In this document: positions 16,788 to 22,553 of the stretch, piece by piece
Layout: each line of letters opens with the position of its first letter
Position numbering within the stretch: position 1 is the first letter of the stretch
DNA from: JAGOMW01 sp964596675
GTDB lineage: Bacteria > Patescibacteriota > Gracilibacteria > BD1-5 > UBA2023
NCBI GenBank assembly: GCA_964596675.1
Contig: CAZQUZ010000013.1
Location: forward strand, 1 to 22,553
Direction of reading: 5' to 3'
Length of the DNA: 22,553 bases
Position numbers and translations under genes: made by a program
Notes under the pieces: model-generated
Told to the model about the DNA's origin: nothing
Databases searched by the model: none
The model's input: only the letters and a program-made list of their open reading frames with translations

Positions 16788-16967
16788 TTAGTGATGGACG
16801 TTACTATTCTTCTTGTCTCATCCGCCTCATCCACCATTTAAATCATCGAATAAGTTTGCAATAATCGAGCATGCACCTGTTATCATGCTCATACTTCCAG
16901 TTTTTGGTCTTTTCAAGCCTCATCCACCGTGTGCATCATGAGAATTATGTCCATGTTCCGCTGACAT
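16788..16967 (-). CDS. Small His/Gly-rich protein (59 residues), unknown
   Basis: With TGA as Gly the minus strand holds a 59-residue frame from ATG (16967) to TAA: MSAEHGHNSHDAHGGGGLKR, then a hydrophobic segment (SMSMITGACSIIANLF, about 25-40), then DDLNGGGGGGDKKNSNVHH. Three TGA codons encode Gly inside the Gly runs, so it is invisible under the standard code. The HGHNSHDAHGG element resembles the His-rich tail of the membrane protein at 6306-7334. A TATAAT box (16988-16983 on the minus strand) lies 16 nt before the ATG. It is convergent with the glycine-rich protein gene. It could be a small membrane-associated metal-binding peptide; the short length leaves doubt. Confidence 0.6.
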
Positions 16968-17151
16968 ATATGAAAATATTAAATTATAATAGAGAGATAT
17001 TATCATTATTTTTCGTATATGTCAATATTTTCTCTCCACATCTGAGCAAACAGGGTCTCCTAAAATTCGATTTTCTATATATCGTATCTTTTCCGAAAGA
17101 TATTGAGATTATTTTGGTGTCAAAATAATTGATTTTATTTTAAAATTTTAT

Positions 17152-17179
17152 TTGCATTCAATGTCTCTATTCATATAAT
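17152..17179 (+). promoter_or_regulatory. Promoter of the tRNA-Ser(GCU) / tRNA(CAU) unit
   Basis: TTGCAT (17152-17157), a 16-bp spacer and a perfect TATAAT (17174-17179); predicted start about 15 nt before the tRNA. Confidence 0.7.
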
Positions 17180-17200
17180 CGCGCTCGCAGTCTGTAATCT

Positions 17201-17293
17201 GGTGGGTTACTCAAGTGGCTGAAGAGGCGGGTTTGCTAAACCTGTAGGGTGCCGCAAGGTGCCGCCGGGGTTCGAATCCCCGACCCACCGCCA
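17201..17293 (+). tRNA. tRNA-Ser(GCU), CCA encoded
   Basis: Type II tRNA of 93 nt: acceptor GGTGGGT pairs with ACCCACC, D arm ACTCAAGTGGCTGAAG, anticodon stem-loop GCGGGTTTGCTAAACCTGT (GCU, reads AGU/AGC), long variable arm GGGTGCCGCAAGGTGCC, T arm GGGGTTCGAATCCCC, discriminator G and encoded CCA. Confidence 0.96.
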
Positions 17294-17302
17294 TTGTTTC
17301 AG
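17275..17302 (+). repeat. 28-bp direct repeat, copy A (tRNA-Ser 3' end)
   Basis: Covers the 3' T-stem, the acceptor strand and CCA of tRNA-Ser(GCU) plus 9 nt beyond. Copy B at 17410-17437 differs at one position. Confidence 0.85.
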
Positions 17303-17409
17303 AATTTGTATGTACTAAGGGATGAGAACGTGTGTGAGCATCTTTGATGCGAGCCATACTCCCGAGTGCGAGTGTCCGACGATAGTCGGCGCGACACACG
17401 AGAGGGGTA

Positions 17410-17437
17410 AATCCTCGACCCACCGCCATTGTTTCAG
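17410..17437 (+). repeat. 28-bp direct repeat, copy B (tRNA 3'-end fragment)
   Basis: Repeats the end of tRNA-Ser(GCU) including CCA and the following TTGTTTCAG. The 107 bp between the copies (17303-17409) contain short hairpins (GCATC/GATGC; CCGAC/GTCGG) but no full tRNA and no gene. It may be what is left of a tandem tRNA or of an integration event at the tRNA. Confidence 0.8.
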
Positions 17438-17443
17438 TGTTTC

Positions 17444-17519
17444 GGGCCTATAGCTCAGCGGTTAGAGCAGCCGGCTCATAACCGGTTGGTCCCTGGTTCA
17501 ATCCCAGGTGGGCCCACCA
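17444..17519 (+). tRNA. tRNA with CAU anticodon (elongator Met or lysidine-type Ile2), CCA encoded
   Basis: 76 nt: acceptor GGGCCTA/TGGGCCC (one G-T pair), D arm GCTCAGCGGTTAGAGC, anticodon arm CCGGCTCATAACCGG, T arm CCTGGTTCAATCCCAGG, discriminator A, CCA. It lacks the three G-C pairs of the initiator anticodon stem, so it is not fMet. Its body resembles the minor tRNA-Ile that needs lysidine at C34 as much as elongator Met; the sequence alone does not settle this. Confidence 0.92.
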
Positions 17520-17529
17520 TACCGCATCG

Positions 17530-17570
17530 AAAAATCTCCTTACTCATTAGAGTGGGGAGATTTTTATAAT
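17530..17570 (+). terminator. Terminator of the tRNA unit
   Basis: 10-bp stem AAAAATCTCC/GGAGATTTTT (17530-17539 with 17556-17565) with a 16-nt loop and a T run. It overlaps the first possible start of the next gene. Confidence 0.75.
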
Positions 17571-20500
17571 GATACTTGATTATTATTGACTAAAGATTAT
17601 ATTTACTCAGGAAATATCTTTAGAAATTATTTTTTCATTTATTCGAGAACGTCATCGTATGCAAGAAATATACCCTCTCATGAGAGAAATCTTAGAGAAA
17701 ACAGCCCCAGATATCATCGAGAAAATCACTGATATAGAAAGAACAACTCGAAAATGAGCGATTGATGCGTTAACTGCTTCATTGAGTCCTCATAATGAGC
17801 AAGATAAAGTCATATTTCAGACGCTTCCGCTCGCATTTCTCGAAAGAGATGATTTGATATGAGCTTTGTGGTATATAGAGACTATTGGTGCCAGTTGAAA
17901 TACTATATCATACGAGATTTTTGAGAGAGTGTGTCATCAGGCATTTAATGAGCGGGCATTTTGTATAGAGGCAGGCGATGAGGTTTGAATACAAAATATT
18001 GATACGAGCTTATCAGCCATGTTTCAGATGGTAAAGAGTCATCCAGGGCTATCCCAGGATAGTCGATTTATCTTACTCACATGAGCATTCGAAGAGGAAC
18101 GATGAAATCCATATAAGGCAATATCTTTTTATGATGAGGCGATACTTACGGGTGCGGTAGATGGATATCTCGCATCTGCGAGTATATACGAGAAACTCGA
18201 TGATCTCAGTATGTCACGCCAGATACTCGAGGTATGATATCAGTTCACTGCGGATATGCGGATTCTGAGTAATCTTGTACGTATAGCATGTCTCCAGGGA
18301 GACTATCGATATGCAGTCGGACTCTATAGTGAGCTTAAAATAGAATCCAAAGAACCACCACTTTCATTTCTCATATATAAGGGGAAAATCGAATCAGATA
18401 CAGATCTCTATGAGCTCGAATCTATAATCGCAGTGTACGTGAGTGAGGGTTCATTTATGCCATCAGAGGCACTCTTTCATCTTTCAGAAAGTGCCGCAGC
18501 GTATATAGCTCTAAAAATTACATCTTTTAATGCCCGTATCGATGCTCTCAATAAAAAGTGATACCTTGCCCGGACAGACTCAGACAATCTTGAATATCAA
18601 GCCATTCTCTTCGAGCGACTCAAATATTTACAGATCGATATATTTACACTTGGACAGAGTCGATTTCTGATACCGTATATGAAAGATATCGATATGATAG
18701 CTTTCGGAGATGCGAATTTTATGAAAGATACTCTCTTAGATTTTTTTATACAGTACTCTTCAGTCGAAGTGTATGAATCTATAGAGAGACAGTGATGAAC
18801 CATGGATCCAGAAGGGCAAGAGGATGAATCAGGGCAAGAGGATGATAAGGATGACGATGCGGATACTGAGGAAACAGACACATTACCCAAAAAGGGTGAT
18901 ATGTCTGCATCATCCGTAGAGACTGTAGTATCTGCCTGACTGTATGAGAGTATTTCCCTCCATGTCGCACGTATAGGTGAGATGTTTTTCCATCCATTTT
19001 ACTATGATATCCAGGATTCCCAGATTATCCATATCCTCTCTAAATCAGCAAAAGAGATGGGTGAATATGATGATGACTTTTGAGAGCAGCTTTTAGCTCC
19101 CATTGAAAGATTAAAGGATAATGTCCAATATTATGATTCACTGAAAGAGTCTATACGTGAGAATTATGAGACTTTTATCACTGAGATGGATGAAAAATAT
19201 GGTGTATTCTTCAGGAGACATATCCAAAATATCGCTATATATCCAGATATAGATAAGAAGGACTATCCAGACGGAATAAAAACCTATCCAGATATCGCAC
19301 TCCTTTTTTGGATAGAAAAAATCCTCGCGGAACAGTTTCCTACAAATTATCCAGAAGATATCGAATGAATCATCCAGGAATATCGGCTCACAGAGCTGAA
19401 TATCACTCAGTCACTCCTCTTGGGTACACTCTTATTCGATATATCTCGCGAATATGCTATCAGTTTCCTCGCGAATTATCCGAATATGCTCAATGTGCCT
19501 GAGGCAGTCTATACGATCACGGAGTGACTCAGATATATGGGTCCCAAGGAGCGAAAAATAGCCATCAAAGATCTCCATGTGGTCGCACAACAAGATTATG
19601 ATGCGAGAGGATTTTTTGAGCATCTTCGTTTCATTTTCAGAGATATAATAAAGACACAGAATCCGACCGAAACAGATATGGGCGAGATACTTCTCGTAAG
19701 TGGAAATATGGCTATTTTACAGAAAAAATGAGTCGAAACATCACTGTTACATTTCCAGACAGCATGAGATGACTATAACTCTCTCACATGACTTCTCCAA
19801 GCGGGTAATACGCATAACAATATAGGTGAATATGATCAAGCTCTAGATTTTTTTCAGAAAGCATTCGCACAGCAACAATCTATTGATATCCTCCATAAGA
19901 TTCTCGAGGTCTCTATAATCTCTGCGAGATTCGATATAGCAGATCAGTATATCCAGTATGCGCTTGCTCGAGGTTATAATATAGGGAACTACCTCATGGC
20001 ATATCATCTCTGACAGGGGCATACAGAAGATGCACTTCTTCAGGTGATCGATATGGTGCATCGGAAAGAGGCACCACTTGATACCCCACCATGAACAATC
20101 CAATTATTATGGGATACTCTGAGTCTCATCATACATCATCAGTCCATGAATCATGATGAAGTATCGAGTATTCATAAGGTCTATGCGACATTTTTGATTT
20201 CAAATATTTGAATGGGTACAGACCTTCCGGATGTAATTTTATTAGAGAACCACTGGTATACAATACTAGATTTAATAGAGAGCTATGAGTGAGAACATCT
20301 CCATATGCTTATAGAACGTGTACTTTCGCCGATTATCACCAATCTCGACTCTGATATGATGGAGAATATCTCATCGTCAGAGCGTTCAGTCGAATATCTG
20401 AGTGAACATGGTGAAAATCTTATCACTACACTGAGGGGTCGATGTCAGCAAGAGGCTCATACTCCAGAGGCAATCGCACACTTTCGTGATACATATAACA

Positions 20501-20652
20501 GGCTTATCAGCTTAGCTATAATTACACTCGAGAGATTTCCAGATACTGAGAGTAATATTGCGTGGTTTCGTGGACAGCTCGAATTCATCCCCCATGATCC
20601 ATCCCAAAAGCTCAATAAGACACATCAATCAGCGATTTCTACTCTACAATAA
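17569..20652 (+). CDS. Very large helical TPR-like protein (about 1027 residues), unknown function
   Basis: A single open frame of 1027 residues once TGA is Gly; about twenty TGAs otherwise chop it. There is no signal peptide and no clear membrane segment, so it is probably cytoplasmic. It is almost all helical, with TPR-like pairs such as PYKAISFYDEAILTGAVDGYLASASIYEKL, DYRYAVGLYSELKIESKEPP and NNIGEYDQALDFFQKAFAQQQSI. An acidic, probably disordered linker (about residues 412-445, DESGQEDDKDDDADTEETDT) splits it into two halves. No catalytic motif is seen. ATG 17569 sits in the T tract of the tRNA terminator; ATG 17659 would leave room for a promoter, while residues before it (SLEIIFSFIRERHRMQE) read like genuine helix. 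It lies between tRNAs and the rRNA locus and ends at its own hairpin. Confidence 0.85.
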
Positions 20653-20665
20653 GAGCCATATATCC

Positions 20666-20700
20666 AATCCTCCACTCTGTACGAATGGGGGATTTTATAT
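20666..20700 (+). terminator. Terminator after the large helical protein gene
   Basis: 9-bp stem (20666-20674 with 20686-20694, one G-T pair), 11-nt loop, then TTTTATAT. Confidence 0.65.
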
Positions 20701-20920
20701 GGTGACTGAATATGAATCTCTCTTTTTGTTCACTTTATTGTATCAAAATAGGCATTTTCCCCATTTTTATGAGCCGCTCCACATGCCCTTTTCTCTCTAG
20801 GTGAGAATCTTCGCATGTTTTTCACAGAAAAATGCGAAATACACATGCTTTTCTGTATATGATTTTTCCGCTTCTAGATGCTGAAAACGTAGGAAAATGC
20901 AAAAAAAGTGAAAAATAGTT
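20701..20920. other. Non-coding spacer upstream of the rRNA promoter with two overlapping hairpins
   Basis: No gene is supported. Hairpin A pairs 20812-20822 with 20828-20836 (CGCAT.TTTTT with AAAAATGCG, one bulged G). Hairpin B pairs ACAGAAAA (20824-20831) with TTTTCTGT (20849-20856). They share bases, so only one can form at a time. Whether any RNA covers them is unknown, as they lie before the rRNA promoter. Confidence 0.4.
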
Positions 20921-20948
20921 TTGACTTAAAAAGAGTTTTCTATATAAA
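20921..20948 (+). promoter_or_regulatory. rRNA operon promoter
   Basis: TTGACT (20921-20926), a 16-bp spacer and TATAAA (20943-20948), preceded by an A-rich stretch at 20885-20916 that could act as an UP element. The predicted start near 20955 gives a leader of about 130 nt with hairpins at 21000-21024 (GATTATT/AATAATC) and 21054-21076 (UUCG tetraloop), likely involved in 16S processing. Confidence 0.8.
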
Positions 20949-21083
20949 TTCTCCCGCGCCGCAACGGCAACGACCCTTAACATTCCATATACAAGAAGAC
21001 GATTATTCTTTAATTAGAAATAATCTTGTAATTCCGTACAAAACAATAAAAAGTCCTATTTCCTTCGGGATTTAGGCAGCTAC

Positions 21084-22553
<1,470 letters not shown>

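Noticed and set aside
16871..17128. 85-residue plus-strand open frame after the glycine-rich gene
   Set aside because: No TGA-Gly usage, no motif, and its first part is antisense to the small His/Gly-rich gene; the rest is AT-rich spacer.
17211..17429. Minus-strand frame with a repeated MAVGRGF segment
   Set aside because: The repeat is the translation of the 28-bp tRNA 3'-end duplication, not a protein gene.

Overview
The window comes from a bacterium that reads UGA as glycine (genetic code 25), which points to the Absconditabacteria (SR1) / Gracilibacteria branch of the CPR (Patescibacteria). Nearly every gene runs through in-frame TGA codons. Many of these TGAs fall where a family has an invariant Gly: the GHHC active-site loop of the cysteine desulfurase, the Gly after HGHIDH in RNase J, and the Gly before the motif-C His of RNase J. 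Real stops are TAA, with TAG for secG. Read with the standard code, most genes break into pieces and two minus-strand genes disappear. The lineage is inferred from the recoding and from the small, AT-rich, compact gene set; no database search was possible.

Layout. 2-493: 3' part of a type IV pilin-like gene with a terminator. 545-941: minus-strand tRNA-Ser(UGA) with its own promoter and terminator, and a decayed tRNA 3' half beyond it. 949-2115 (-): queA. 2148-4811 (+): TPR lipoprotein followed by a SufS-type cysteine desulfurase. 4833-5795 (-): secreted Gly-rich protein of unknown function. 5870-9718 (-): apparent operon secG, family-5 substrate-binding protein with an inserted Ig-like domain, polytopic membrane protein with a His-rich tail, and a SufU/IscU-like scaffold lacking two ligand cysteines. 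9840-12117 (+): four tandem VirB2/TrbC-like pilins followed by a secreted zinc metalloprotease. 12259-15444 (+): a degenerate RNase J paralogue without catalytic residues, then an intact RNase J. 15523-16734 (+): secreted glycine-rich adhesin-like protein with 29 UGA-encoded glycines. 16788-16967 (-): 59-residue His/Gly-rich small protein. 17201-17519 (+): tRNA-Ser(GCU), a repeated tRNA 3' end, and a CAU tRNA. 17569-20652 (+): a 1027-residue protein of unknown function with TPR-like helices. 20921-22553 (+): rRNA promoter, leader and nearly complete 16S rRNA.

Together the genes suggest a small-genome cell that invests heavily in its surface: pilins, secreted protease, adhesin-like and His-rich proteins, and Sec export. 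This would fit the host-attached or predatory lifestyle reported for some members of these phyla. That link is inference. The 16S 3' end departs from the usual anti-Shine-Dalgarno sequence, and start codons are preceded by U-rich tracts rather than purine-rich SD motifs, so initiation here probably does not rely on canonical SD pairing.
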